Source: DASQHW01 sp038238245 (lineage in GTDB: Bacteria; Actinomycetota; Acidimicrobiia; IMCC26256; PALSA-610). From it: DNA of 64,000 nt. A program made the translations under genes and the position numbers. The stretch is from contig JBBRXX010000009.1 in NCBI GenBank assembly GCA_038238245.1, forward strand, positions 1-64,000, read 5' to 3'. Shown one piece after another: positions 26,662 to 35,354 of this stretch (position 1 is its first letter; each line of letters starts with the position of its first letter). The notes under the pieces were generated by a model. That model ran no database searches, was not told where the DNA came from, and was given only the letters and a program-made list of their open reading frames with translations.

Positions 26662-27120
26662 ATGGGCAACTGGACACGGGAAGAACTGCAACGTGCGCAC
26701 GATCACTTCGTCGCCACGGCCGAGGAAGCCGGACGGAGCGGCAACTGGCGTCCATGGGCAGAGCTCTTCACCGAGGACGCGACGTACGTCGAGCACCACT
26801 ACGGCACATTCCAGGGCCGCGAAGCGATCTACGCGTGGATCGCGAAGACCATGGCCGAGTGGCCGAACTCGGAGATGAAGGAGTTCCCGCACGACTGGTG
26901 CGTGTGCGACGAAGAGCGGGGCTGGTGGATATGCCAGATCGAGAACCGCTTCGCCGACCCCGGTGACGGCCGCGTCTACGAGGCGTACAACCTCACGGTG
27001 CTGAAGTACGGCGGGAACATGCAGTTCTCATCCGAAGAGGACGCGTACAACCCGGCGAACTTCGCGCCCGTGGTCAAAGCGTGGATCAAAGCAAAGCGGG
27101 CGGCCGAAACGACGTCGTGA
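26662..27120 (+). CDS. SnoaL/NTF2-like domain protein
   Basis: A 152-residue NTF2-fold protein: WTREELQRAHDHFVATAEEA, then WAELFTEDATYVEHHYGTFQGREAI, the usual SnoaL core, ending in a Lys-rich helix. Homologs begin MxxWTREE, so I chose the ATG at 26662; an ATG at 26626 overlapping the DinB stop (ATGA) would add twelve residues. The 'FTEDATYVEH' group is common in actinobacteria beside carotenoid or steroid catabolic genes, but its role is unknown. Confidence 0.75.
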   Translation: MGNWTREELQRAHDHFVATAEEAGRSGNWRPWAELFTEDATYVEHHYGTFQGREAIYAWIAKTMAEWPNSEMKEFPHDWCVCDEERGWWICQIENRFADPGDGRVYEAYNLTVLKYGGNMQFSSEEDAYNPANFAPVVKAWIKAKRAAETTS

Positions 27121-27161
27121 ACGACGGCGATGGCGGCGTCAGGACATCGAGAACGCCCTGG

Positions 27162-27167
27162 TATCAT
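27162..27167 (+). promoter_or_regulatory. carD -10 box TATCAT
   Basis: TATCAT is a near-consensus -10 element 50 nt before the carD ATG. The leader between them holds a small hairpin, CGCCG-TTC-CGGCG at 27178-27190, and a GGAG ribosome-binding site. The -35 region is weak, fitting a promoter read by the housekeeping sigma factor. Confidence 0.45.
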
Positions 27168-27217
27168 GAAAGGTCCTCGCCGTTCCGGCGACGTCTTCGC
27201 AGTATTCATGGAGTGGC

Positions 27218-27697
27218 ATGTCGTTCAAAGTCGGTGACCGTGTCGTGTATCCCCACCACGGGGCCGCCGTGATCGAGCGTAAGGAGATGCGCGAGGTCTT
27301 CGGCGAGAAGAGGGAATATCTCGTGCTGAAGGTTGCCCATGGCGATCTGACGCTCGCGGTTCCTTCGGACAAGGCCGAGGACGTCGGCATGCGCCCTCCG
27401 ATCTCGGTCGAGGACATCGACGACCTGTTCCAGCTGCTCTCGAAGAAGGACGTGCGCGAACCCACCAACTGGAGCCGTCGCTTCAAGAATCACCAGGAGA
27501 AGCTGAAGAGCGGCGATGTGTACCAAGTCGCCGAGGTCGTGCGGAACCTGGCGTTGCGCGAGGTGACGAAAGGCCTGTCGGCCGGCGAGAAGGCGATGCT
27601 CGTGCGGGCGCGCGGCATCCTGGTCTCGGAGCTCAGCTTCGCGTTGAACGTCTCCGAGGAAGAAGCGCTCGCCAAGCTCGAGCAGCAGCTCACCTGA
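27218..27697 (+). CDS. carD: CarD-family transcriptional regulator
   Basis: A 159-residue CarD protein. The N-terminal RNA-polymerase interaction domain reads SFKVGDRVVYPHHGAAVIE and continues to EYLVLKVAHGDLTLAVP. The C-terminal helical domain contains the conserved NWSRRFKNHQEKLKSGD and LSAGEKAMLVRAR, including the promoter-wedging Trp. CarD stabilises RNA polymerase open complexes at many promoters, including rRNA, and is essential in mycobacteria. It is monocistronic here, convergent with the RNA methyltransferase gene with only 6 bp between stops. Confidence 0.96.
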   Translation: MSFKVGDRVVYPHHGAAVIERKEMREVFGEKREYLVLKVAHGDLTLAVPSDKAEDVGMRPPISVEDIDDLFQLLSKKDVREPTNWSRRFKNHQEKLKSGDVYQVAEVVRNLALREVTKGLSAGEKAMLVRARGILVSELSFALNVSEEEALAKLEQQLT

Positions 27698-27703
27698 GCC
27701 CGT

Positions 27704-28852
27704 CTACGGCTCTCGATCCAGGATCGAGACGCACTCGACGTGCGGGGTGTGGGGAAACAGATCGACCGGCGTGATCGCGGTCAGGTCGTAGCCGCCGTCG
27801 CGTAACAGTGCGACGTCCCGCGCAAATGCGGCGGCGTCGCACGACACGAGGACGACACGCGGCGCGTCGCATCGGAAGACCGTTCGCACGCCGGCTCGCC
27901 CGAGGCCGGCACGGCTCGGGTCGGCGATCACGACGTCCACGGGTTCTCCGCGCCATGCACCGACGTCACCACGCACGACGCGCGCGGGCTTCCCGCGCAG
28001 GTTGTGTCGCGCGTCGGCGAACGCGTGACGGTCGCGTTCGACCGCGAACACCTGGCGCGGCGATTCCACGAGACCCGCGAAGAGCCCGACGCCGCAATAG
28101 AGGTCCGCGACGGCCCGATCGGTACCGACGGCGTCGCGAACGAGATGGGCGAGCGCCTCGGCGCCGTCGACCCGAGTCTGGAAGAACGATCGGGCGGAGA
28201 TGCGGAATTGCATCCCGTCAACGAGCTCGTGCATGTGCGCGCGCGGCCCGGTGCTGACGTCGGCCGCCACCTCGATCGGTGCGTCCTTCGGATCCGTGTA
28301 CGCGCACCGCTCGCCGGTTCCGGCACCGGCCCGCAAGGTGACTTCGCGGGCGCCGCGGAAGCGACCGTGTTGGATCATGTCGTCCACGAGCGGATGCGCG
28401 ACCAGGCAGCTGTCGATGAGCACCGCGTCGTGCGCATGGTGACGCCGGAACGCCGCCCGTTCGTCGACGACGAGCGCGCGTACCGTCGTGCGGTAGCCAG
28501 TGGGCGGCAGCTCGATCGTGTCGCGCAACGGCGCGTCCTCGACGTGCGCGATCCGGCGCAGCGCGTCGCTGAGGATGTCGCGCCTGTACGCGCGTTGCGC
28601 GTCGACGGTGATGTGCTGCCAGCCACAGCCGCCGCAACCGTTCCTCGCGAACACGCATGGTGGCTCGATCCGTTCGGGTGCCGCCTCGAGCACCTCGACC
28701 ACCTGCGCCCGAAGATGATCCGCCCGATTCGAAGTGATCGCGACCCGCACCCGCTCGCCCGGAAGCGCGCCGTCCACGAGCGCGACCCGTCCGTCTTCGG
28801 CGCGGGCGAGCGCGTCGCCACCGGCAACCATGCGTGTCGTTTCGAGCTCCAT
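27704..28852 (-). CDS. 23S/tRNA m5U methyltransferase (TrmA/RlmD family)
   Basis: A 382-residue RNA uridine-C5 methyltransferase. An N-terminal TRAM domain (GGDALARAEDGRVALVDGALPGERV) is followed by Fe-S cluster cysteines in CVFARNGCGGCGWQH. The SAM domain contains DLYCGVGLFA, and the catalytic Cys is in LVSCDAAAFARDV with VDLFPHTPHVE near the end. It methylates uracil C5 in 23S rRNA or tRNA. I chose the ATG at 28852; the long upstream continuation of this frame is antisense to the quinone oxidoreductase gene and is not credible. Confidence 0.92.
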   Translation of the reverse strand: MELETTRMVAGGDALARAEDGRVALVDGALPGERVRVAITSNRADHLRAQVVEVLEAAPERIEPPCVFARNGCGGCGWQHITVDAQRAYRRDILSDALRRIAHVEDAPLRDTIELPPTGYRTTVRALVVDERAAFRRHHAHDAVLIDSCLVAHPLVDDMIQHGRFRGAREVTLRAGAGTGERCAYTDPKDAPIEVAADVSTGPRAHMHELVDGMQFRISARSFFQTRVDGAEALAHLVRDAVGTDRAVADLYCGVGLFAGLVESPRQVFAVERDRHAFADARHNLRGKPARVVRGDVGAWRGEPVDVVIADPSRAGLGRAGVRTVFRCDAPRVVLVSCDAAAFARDVALLRDGGYDLTAITPVDLFPHTPHVECVSILDREP

Positions 28853-28882
28853 CCAGCCAGTAGACACGATCTTCCGCTCTGA

Positions 28883-28928
28883 GGGCCGCTCGGGCCCCGT
28901 CGCCGGCACGGCTTCGCCTTCGGGCGAA
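28883..28928. other. Two small hairpins in the divergent gap
   Basis: Between two divergent genes lie GGGCC-GCTCG-GGCCC (28883-28897) and TTCGCC-TTCG-GGCGAA (28913-28928), the latter with a stable UUCG-type tetraloop. Neither has a following T run. They could be small palindromic repeats or part of the shared promoter region. Confidence 0.4.
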
Positions 28929-28954
28929 TCACGGCTCGCGCGAGACTTTCGGTC

Positions 28955-29938
28955 ATGCAGGCTTTGCGGGTACACGAGCTGGGCGAGCCGGCGGACGTGA
29001 TGCGACTCGAGGACGTCGAGGCGCCCGAGCCCGGCGCCGGCGAAGTGCGCGTCCGGGTGCACGCGGCCTCGTTGAACTTCCCCGATGTGCTGATGTGCCG
29101 CGGCGGATATCAGGTGAAGCCGGCACTGCCCTTCACGCCGGGCGCCGAGGTCGCGGGAGTGGTCGACGCGCTCGGTGCGGACGTCGACGAGCTCCAGATC
29201 GGCGACCGGGTCCTGGCCGTGCCGATCCTCGGTGCCTTCGCGGAGTACACGACCGCACGCGCGGCCGGCGGCGCGTTCCGCGTCCCCGACGCGATGTCGT
29301 ACGCGGCCGCGTCCGCGTTGCACGTCGTGTACCAGACCGGCCACCTCGCGCTGCACCGGCGGGCGAACATCCGGACCGGCGAGACACTGTTGGTCCACGC
29401 CGGTGCAGGCGGTGTCGGCAGCGCGGCGATTCAACTCGGTCTCGCCGCGGGCGCACGCGTCATCGCGACTGCGGGCGGTCCGGAGAAGGTCGAGGTATGT
29501 CGCAAGCTCGGTGCGCACCTCGCGCTCGACTACCGCGAGCAGGACTTCGTGGATGCGGTCAAGGACTTCACCGGCGGACGAGGCGCGGATGTCGTTTACG
29601 ACCCCGTCGGCGGCGACACCTACGACCGTTCGACGAAGTGCATCGCGTTCGAGGGGCGGATCCTCATCATCGGGTTCACGGGTGGTCGCTTCGCCGAAGC
29701 GCGCACGAATCATGTGCTGATCAAGAATTACTCGGTGGTCGGCGTGCACTGGGGCTTGTACAACGTGATGAACCCACAGGTCATCCGCGAGACCCACGAC
29801 GATCTGGTGCGTCTGTTCGAAGCGGGCCAGATCGACCCGCTGATCTCGCAGACGGTGGCGTTGGCGGACGTGCCGGCCGCACTCGCGCGTCTCGGAAGTC
29901 GCGGCACCTACGGGAAGATCGTGTGCGAGCTGGCGTGA
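28955..29938 (+). CDS. NADPH:quinone oxidoreductase family protein (MDR superfamily)
   Basis: A 327-residue zinc-free medium-chain dehydrogenase. It opens MQALRVHELGEP, has the quinone-reductase motif SLNFPDVLMCRGGYQ, the Rossmann segment HAGAGGVGSAAIQL, and the DYREQDFVDAVKDF and GGRGADVVYDPVGG blocks. It should reduce quinones or enoyl compounds with NADPH. It is followed by a methyltransferase whose GTG overlaps its stop (GTGA), so the pair is coupled. Confidence 0.9.
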   Translation: MQALRVHELGEPADVMRLEDVEAPEPGAGEVRVRVHAASLNFPDVLMCRGGYQVKPALPFTPGAEVAGVVDALGADVDELQIGDRVLAVPILGAFAEYTTARAAGGAFRVPDAMSYAAASALHVVYQTGHLALHRRANIRTGETLLVHAGAGGVGSAAIQLGLAAGARVIATAGGPEKVEVCRKLGAHLALDYREQDFVDAVKDFTGGRGADVVYDPVGGDTYDRSTKCIAFEGRILIIGFTGGRFAEARTNHVLIKNYSVVGVHWGLYNVMNPQVIRETHDDLVRLFEAGQIDPLISQTVALADVPAALARLGSRGTYGKIVCELA

Positions 29939-30720
29939 CGCACTCTCCCTCCGCCGCCCGGGACTACCTCACCACACAGCAGTACGCCACCGACGCCAAT
30001 CTCGCAGCGCGCCAGGCGATCTACAGATTCCAGCAACCGCGACGGCACGTCTGGAACGAGACGCTCGACCTCGCCGCCGTGCGGGGAGACGAGTCCGTGC
30101 TCGACGTCGGGTGCGGCAATGGCTCGTACCTCTGGGCATTGCAACAGCGAGAACACCGCGGCCTCGTCGCCGCCATGGATCTCTCGCCAGGGATGCTCGA
30201 CGCGGCCCGTACACGGTCATCGGACGCGCGGCTGATGGTCGGCGACGCACAACAGCTGCCGTTCGCCGACGCTTCGTTCGACATCGTGCTTGCGATGCAC
30301 ATGCTGTACCACGTGCCCGATCGCGCGCTCGGCATCCGCGAGCTGCGACGCGTTGCGCGACCCGATGCCGTGACGTTGGTGGTCACGAACTCCGACCGTC
30401 ACTTGCACGAGATCGACGACATCGTGGTCGCGGCAGCCGGACGGTCGCTCCCGAGCAATCGGCTCACGTTCACGCTGGAGTCCGGGGAGCCGGAGCTCCG
30501 GGAGTCCTTCGCGCAGGTCGAACGGCATGACATGCCGAGCGAGCTCGTCATCACCGAGAGCGAGCCAATCATCTCGTACATACGCAGCATGCGCGCGTTC
30601 GTCACCGACGATCAGCTCGGTCCCGTGCTCGACGAGGTGCGCGGGCGGGTAGTGGCCGAGATCGCACAACACGGCGCGTTCCGGGTGCACACCACCGCGG
30701 GCTGCTTCGTCTGCCGCTGA
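29935..30720 (+). CDS. Class I SAM-dependent methyltransferase
   Basis: A 261-residue methyltransferase of the Methyltransf_11 type: motif I DVGCGNGSYLWAL, acidic AAMDLSPGMLD, the GDAQQLPFADASFDIV block and MLYHVPDRALGIREL. The GTG start overlaps the stop of the quinone reductase. No substrate clue is visible beyond the coupled reductase, which suggests quinone or small-molecule methylation (inference). Confidence 0.85.
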   Translation: MTHSPSAARDYLTTQQYATDANLAARQAIYRFQQPRRHVWNETLDLAAVRGDESVLDVGCGNGSYLWALQQREHRGLVAAMDLSPGMLDAARTRSSDARLMVGDAQQLPFADASFDIVLAMHMLYHVPDRALGIRELRRVARPDAVTLVVTNSDRHLHEIDDIVVAAAGRSLPSNRLTFTLESGEPELRESFAQVERHDMPSELVITESEPIISYIRSMRAFVTDDQLGPVLDEVRGRVVAEIAQHGAFRVHTTAGCFVCR

Positions 30721-30723
30721 CCG

Positions 30724-31509
30724 TCAGCCGGTCAGCCGCTGCTTGAAGAAGTCGAGCACGCGGTGCAGCGCGTCCTGCGTGGGGTGACCCGGCTCGTCCA
30801 CGAGGTGTTCGGTGACCACGGAATGCGCCATCCTCGGGATGTTGTGCGGATTCTGGCCGGATCGGTTCTCGATCTCGATCGCGATCAGCCGGTCACCGAG
30901 GACTTCCCGAAGGTGCGCGAAGCGCTCGGCGGGTACCGCCTTGTCGTTGGTGAAACGCATCGCGAGCACACACAGCTCGGTGCGATCCGCGACACGCGCG
31001 AGGTCGGCGTCGGACAAGCCGAGCGAGCGCTTCCGGGCGCTGCCGACAGGGAAGGGAAGCGATGGCTGGCTCAGCACCGGCGCAAGCATGTCGTCGTCGA
31101 CGGCCATCGCCAGCGCGAATCCTCCGGTGAAGCACATGCCGATCGCTCCGACACCCGGACCACCGCAGCGTTCGTGCAGGTCTCGAGCGAGGGCACGCAG
31201 CCAGTCGATCACCGGCGAGGTGCGGTTCAATGCCCACGACGAGAACTCGCGTGACACGCAACCCTGGGTGAACGACTTCGCGACGTAGGGGACCGAGACG
31301 TCGCGCCCCGGCGTACCGAACAGCTGTGGCATCGCGACCGTGAACCCGGCGTCGACCACTCGCTGGGCGAACGCCGCGACCTTCGGCGTGATGCCGGGCA
31401 TCTCGCTCATCACCACGACACCGGGCCCGCTGCCGGCGCGGTACACCGTGCGCGTCGTCCCGTCGTGCGTGAACGTCGTCTCGGTGAAGTTGTCGAGCAC
31501 TGCTGCCAT
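30724..31509 (-). CDS. Dienelactone hydrolase family protein
   Basis: A 261-residue alpha/beta hydrolase. The nucleophile is Cys in the elbow GMCFTGGF, a conserved Glu is in SEMPGITP, and a His is in MAHSVVTEH, which together match the Cys-Asp/Glu-His triad of dienelactone hydrolases. It hydrolyses dienelactones or related esters in aromatic catabolism. It is convergent with the methyltransferase, 3 bp apart, and the next gene on its own strand is the DUF885 peptidase, 34 bp upstream. Confidence 0.88.
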   Translation of the reverse strand: MAAVLDNFTETTFTHDGTTRTVYRAGSGPGVVVMSEMPGITPKVAAFAQRVVDAGFTVAMPQLFGTPGRDVSVPYVAKSFTQGCVSREFSSWALNRTSPVIDWLRALARDLHERCGGPGVGAIGMCFTGGFALAMAVDDDMLAPVLSQPSLPFPVGSARKRSLGLSDADLARVADRTELCVLAMRFTNDKAVPAERFAHLREVLGDRLIAIEIENRSGQNPHNIPRMAHSVVTEHLVDEPGHPTQDALHRVLDFFKQRLTG

Positions 31510-31543
31510 GGGGACGCCTCCACGACTTCAGACCTGTAGGACG

Positions 31544-33202
31544 TCAGAACCGCGCGAGCTCCTCACGGAGGAGGCCGAGCCCCATGCCGCCGAGGTCGAG
31601 GGCGTACGTGTGGAACGCCTTGAGATCGAAGTCGGCGCCCTTGCGCTTCCTGGCGTCGTCTCGGCACTCCAGCCACACGCGTTCGCCGACCTTGTAGCTG
31701 ATCGCCTGGCCCGGCCATCCGAGGTAACGGTCGACCTCGCTGCGCATGAATTGCTCGGGGAACCGGCTGCGCTCGATCACGAACGGCAGCGCGAGCTCGG
31801 GTGTCCACGTCTCGCCCGGGTGGTAGCGCTCGTGTTGCGGAATCGTCAGCTCCAGATGCATGCCGATGTCGACGACGACGCGCACCGCGCGCATCGCCTG
31901 CGCGGCCAACATTCCCATCTCCCACGCGGGATCGTCGAGGTAGCCGAGCTCTCCCATCAGGCGTTCGGCGTACAGCGCCCACCCCTCGCCGTGACCCGAG
32001 ACGAAGCTCATCAGCCGTTGAAAGCGCGAGAGCTTCTCGGCCAGATATTTCACCTGGCCGACCTGCAGGTGATGACCGGGGACCGCTTCGTGGTAACAGG
32101 TGCTCACTTCCTTCCACAGCGGAAAGCGCGTCTCACCGAGCGTCGGGTACCACGTACGACCCGGACGCGAGAAGTCTTCGCTCGGGCCCGTGTAGTACAT
32201 CGCAGCCGCGCCGCCGGGCGGCGCGATCATCGCCTCGCAGCGTTGCAGGGGCTCGGCGATGTCGAAGTGCACACCGTTGAGCTCTGACATCGTCCGGTCG
32301 ATGAGCTCCTGGTTCCATTGCCGGAACTCGTCGACGCCCTCGATCGAGCGCGTGGAGTCGCGATCGAGGTGCTCGATCACGGTCGTGACCGACTCGCCGG
32401 GCAGGATGCGCTCGCCGACGAGCTGCATCTGGTGCTCGATGCGGTGCAGCTCTTCGACGCCCCACGCGTAGGTCTCGTCGAGGTCGAGGTCGACACCATT
32501 GAACGCGGCGGCGAACAGCTTGTACCGATCGCGGCCGACAGGATCGTGCGGATCCGCCTTCGGCGCGTAATCGTCGCGCAAGTAGGCGCCCAGCGCGCGG
32601 TACGCGGCCGTCGCCCTCTCGGCCGCGGCCGCAAGCGCGCGATCGTCGCGCCGGCGCTCGGCGAGGTTCGTGAAGTAGGGCGCGCTCCCTCCCCATGCCT
32701 CGGCCTGTTGCGCGCACGCGAGTGCTTGACGGCGCGCGGCGAGGACACCTCGGGCGACGCCCTCGCGCAGCGTCGTCTCGATGCTCGCGAGTGCCTCGGG
32801 AACGCGCTCCATGCGCGCGGTGACCGTTGCCCAGTCGTCGTCGGTCTCGTAGCTCATGAGGTCGAAGCACTGCCGAACCTCTTGCACGGGGCTGCCGATG
32901 ATGCGCAGCGGCCGGAAATCCTCCTGCGCGTCGTAGAAGTCGATGTCTCGTTGCAGCCGGTCCCGCTGCACGGCGGCGGCAAGACGGTCGTCGTCGTCGT
33001 CCTGCGGCGCGCGCTCGAGCGCGGCGATCGTGTCGCGGGCGAGCTGCACGCGCTCGGCGATCGCGTCGGGCGAGAAGTCCGTCATCTCGTGATCGTGGCC
33101 CGCGATGCCGAGATATGTCGCGCCGCACGGCTCGAGCGCGGCGTACTGCTCCACGTACCGGTCGGCGATGTCGTACACCCCAAGTGGTTCTGAACCCGGC
33201 AA
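31544..33202 (-). CDS. DUF885 family metallopeptidase-like protein
   Basis: A 552-residue DUF885 protein. The zinc-binding signature HEAVPGHH (HExxxHH) is at about residue 360 and the second conserved block GHGEGWALYAE follows, then the WPGQAISYKVGE segment typical of the family. Members are putative zinc-dependent carboxypeptidases of mostly unknown substrate. There is no signal peptide, so it acts in the cytoplasm. Translation starts at a TTG with AGGAGGT close upstream. It is divergent from ettA. Confidence 0.88.
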   Translation of the reverse strand: MPGSEPLGVYDIADRYVEQYAALEPCGATYLGIAGHDHEMTDFSPDAIAERVQLARDTIAALERAPQDDDDDRLAAAVQRDRLQRDIDFYDAQEDFRPLRIIGSPVQEVRQCFDLMSYETDDDWATVTARMERVPEALASIETTLREGVARGVLAARRQALACAQQAEAWGGSAPYFTNLAERRRDDRALAAAAERATAAYRALGAYLRDDYAPKADPHDPVGRDRYKLFAAAFNGVDLDLDETYAWGVEELHRIEHQMQLVGERILPGESVTTVIEHLDRDSTRSIEGVDEFRQWNQELIDRTMSELNGVHFDIAEPLQRCEAMIAPPGGAAAMYYTGPSEDFSRPGRTWYPTLGETRFPLWKEVSTCYHEAVPGHHLQVGQVKYLAEKLSRFQRLMSFVSGHGEGWALYAERLMGELGYLDDPAWEMGMLAAQAMRAVRVVVDIGMHLELTIPQHERYHPGETWTPELALPFVIERSRFPEQFMRSEVDRYLGWPGQAISYKVGERVWLECRDDARKRKGADFDLKAFHTYALDLGGMGLGLLREELARF

Positions 33203-33230
33203 GGGAACCTCCTGCTCGCCAAACGCCCGG

Positions 33231-33236
33231 TAGCGT
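33231..33236 (+). promoter_or_regulatory. -10 box TAGCGT upstream of ettA
   Basis: TAGCGT lies nine bases before the ATG at 33246, so the transcript would have a leader of only a few bases or none. Confidence 0.4.
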
Positions 33237-33245
33237 GGCGGAAGT

Positions 33246-34922
33246 ATGGCGCATCAATTCATCCTCACCATGCACGACCTCCGGCGTGTCCACCCGCCGG
33301 ACAAGGAAGTGCTGCGCGGCGTCAACATCTCGATGTATCCCGGCGCCAAGATCGGTGTGCTCGGTCTGAACGGTTCCGGCAAGTCGACATTGCTGCGGAT
33401 CATCGCCGGAGAGGACGACGGCTATCAGGGCGAATGCCGCCTGACGCCCGGATTCTCTGTCGGGTTTCTTCCCCAGGAACCGCGCCTCGACGCCGACAAG
33501 GACGTGCTCGGCAACGTCGTCGACGGCGTCGCCCACACCAAAGGACTCCTCGACCGGTTCGAGGAGGTCTGCAACGCCATGGGCGAGCCCGACGCCGACT
33601 TCGACAAGCTGCTCGGCGAGCAATCCGAGCTCCAGGACAAGATCGACGCCGTCAACGGCTGGGATCTCGACCGCCAGCTCGAGATCGCGATGGACGCGCT
33701 CCGGCTGCCGGCGCCCGATGCCGAGGTCACGACGCTCTCGGGTGGCGAGCGGCGCCGGGTCGCGCTCTGCCGGCTCCTGTTGGGGAAGCCCGATCTGTTA
33801 CTCCTCGACGAGCCGACGAACCACCTCGACGCCGAGTCGGTCGCGTGGCTCGAGCGGCACCTGCAGGAGTACCACGGCACGGTCGTGGCGGTCACGCACG
33901 ACCGCTACTTCCTCGACAACGTCGCGGGCTGGATCCTCGAGCTCGACCGCGGCCGCGGCATCCCGTGGGAGGGCAACTACACGGGCTGGCTCGAGCAGAA
34001 GGAGCAGCGGCTCGCCCAGGAAGAGAAGGTCGATGAGACGCGCCGTCGCACGTTGGAGCGCGAGCTCGAATGGGTGCGGATGGCGCCGCGGGCGCGCCAG
34101 GCCAAGGGCAAGGCGCGCATCACCGCGTTCGACAAGCTGGTCGCCGAAGCCGAGTCGGCCGAGCAGCGTCAGGACAAGCTGCAGATCTCGATCCCCCCCG
34201 GACCGCGGCTCGGTGATCTCGTCGTCGAGGTCGAGCACCTCCGCAAGGGCTACGGCGACCGGCTGCTCGTCGACGACCTGTCGTTCTCGCTGCCGCCCGG
34301 TGGCATCGTCGGCGTCATCGGCGCAAACGGGGCCGGCAAGACGACGCTGTTCCGCATGCTGGTCGGTCAGGAGCAGCCCGACGGCGGCGCGCTGAAGATC
34401 GGACCGACGGTGCAGCTCGCGTACGTCGATCAGTCCCGGGAGTCGCTCGACGGCACCAAGACCGTCTACGAGGAGATCACCGGTGGTGTCGATCACCTGA
34501 AGGTCGGCGACCGCGAGGTGCACGGCCGCGCGTACGTTGCCGGGTTCAACTTCAAGGGCAGCGACCAGCAGAAGAACGTCGCCGACCTGTCGGGCGGGGA
34601 GCGCAATCGCCTGCATCTCGCAAAGGCGTTGCTGATGGGCGGCAACGTGCTGCTGCTCGACGAACCGACCAACGATCTCGATGTCGACACGCTGCGTGCG
34701 CTCGAGGAGGCGCTGTTGCAGTTCCCCGGGTGCGCGGTCGTGATCAGCCACGATCGTTGGTTCCTCGATCGCATCGCCACGCACGTCCTCGCATTCGAGG
34801 GTGACAGCGAGGTGGTGTGGTTCGAAGGCAACTTCTCGGACTACGAGAAGGACCGCCGCCAACGCCTCGGCGGTGACGCCGACCAACCCCATCGCATCAA
34901 GTACAAGCCGCTGACCCGCTAG
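33246..34922 (+). CDS. ettA: Energy-dependent translational throttle ABC-F protein EttA
   Basis: A 558-residue ABC-F ATPase with two nucleotide-binding domains and no membrane part. The first site has Walker A GLNGSGKST, signature LSGGERRR and LLLLDEPTNHLD; the second has GANGAGKTT, LSGGERNR and LLLLDEPTNDLD. An arm-and-linker region (residues about 245-310, WLEQKEQRLAQEEK) follows the first domain. EttA binds the ribosomal E site and gates entry into elongation according to the ATP/ADP ratio. It is followed 13 bp later by an ArfB-type ribosome-rescue gene. Confidence 0.95.
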   Translation: MAHQFILTMHDLRRVHPPDKEVLRGVNISMYPGAKIGVLGLNGSGKSTLLRIIAGEDDGYQGECRLTPGFSVGFLPQEPRLDADKDVLGNVVDGVAHTKGLLDRFEEVCNAMGEPDADFDKLLGEQSELQDKIDAVNGWDLDRQLEIAMDALRLPAPDAEVTTLSGGERRRVALCRLLLGKPDLLLLDEPTNHLDAESVAWLERHLQEYHGTVVAVTHDRYFLDNVAGWILELDRGRGIPWEGNYTGWLEQKEQRLAQEEKVDETRRRTLERELEWVRMAPRARQAKGKARITAFDKLVAEAESAEQRQDKLQISIPPGPRLGDLVVEVEHLRKGYGDRLLVDDLSFSLPPGGIVGVIGANGAGKTTLFRMLVGQEQPDGGALKIGPTVQLAYVDQSRESLDGTKTVYEEITGGVDHLKVGDREVHGRAYVAGFNFKGSDQQKNVADLSGGERNRLHLAKALLMGGNVLLLDEPTNDLDVDTLRALEEALLQFPGCAVVISHDRWFLDRIATHVLAFEGDSEVVWFEGNFSDYEKDRRQRLGGDADQPHRIKYKPLTR

Positions 34923-34935
34923 GTGTGGAGCGGCC

Positions 34936-35352
34936 GTGGAGACGTTGCGAGTGTCGCGGAGCTGCGCGATCCCCTTCGACGAGCTGGAGTGGCGGTTCAC
35001 CGGCTCGGGCGGGCCGGGCGGTCAGCACGCCAACACGTCGAACACGAAGGTCGAGGTGCGCTTCGACGTCGCCGGATCGCCGGTGCTGGGTCCGCGCCAG
35101 CGGACGCGGCTCCTCGAACGGCTCGGCCCCACTGTTCGAGCCACCGCGTCGGAGCGGCGCTCCCAACACCAGAACCGGGAGCTCGCGCTCGAGCGGCTGC
35201 GTTCCAAGCTTGCCGAAGCGTTGCACGTCAATCCCGCGCGTGTCGCGAGCAAACCGTCACGTGCGACCAAGGCCCGGCGCCTCGACCAGAAGCGCCATCA
35301 CGGGCAGACCAAGCAACGCCGGCGCCGCCCGGCGGTCGACGACGAGAGCTGA
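34936..35352 (+). CDS. arfB: Peptide-chain-release-factor-like ArfB (ribosome rescue)
   Basis: A 138-residue RF-1-domain protein with the catalytic GGQ motif (SGGPGGQHANTSNTKVEV) and a basic C-terminal tail (KARRLDQKRHHGQTKQRRRR), the ArfB/YaeJ arrangement. It hydrolyses peptidyl-tRNA on ribosomes stalled on truncated mRNA, with the basic tail probing the empty mRNA channel. The start is GTG. It follows ettA and lies two bases before the next start, so the three genes may be cotranscribed. Confidence 0.9.
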   Translation: METLRVSRSCAIPFDELEWRFTGSGGPGGQHANTSNTKVEVRFDVAGSPVLGPRQRTRLLERLGPTVRATASERRSQHQNRELALERLRSKLAEALHVNPARVASKPSRATKARRLDQKRHHGQTKQRRRRPAVDDES

Positions 35353-35354
35353 GC

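Noticed and set aside
28913..28928. UUCG-type hairpin as an intrinsic terminator
   Set aside because: It lies between two divergent genes and has no T run on either strand.
28853..29797. N-terminal extension of the RNA methyltransferase frame
   Set aside because: It overlaps the quinone reductase gene on the other strand and lacks similarity to any TRAM or methyltransferase part.
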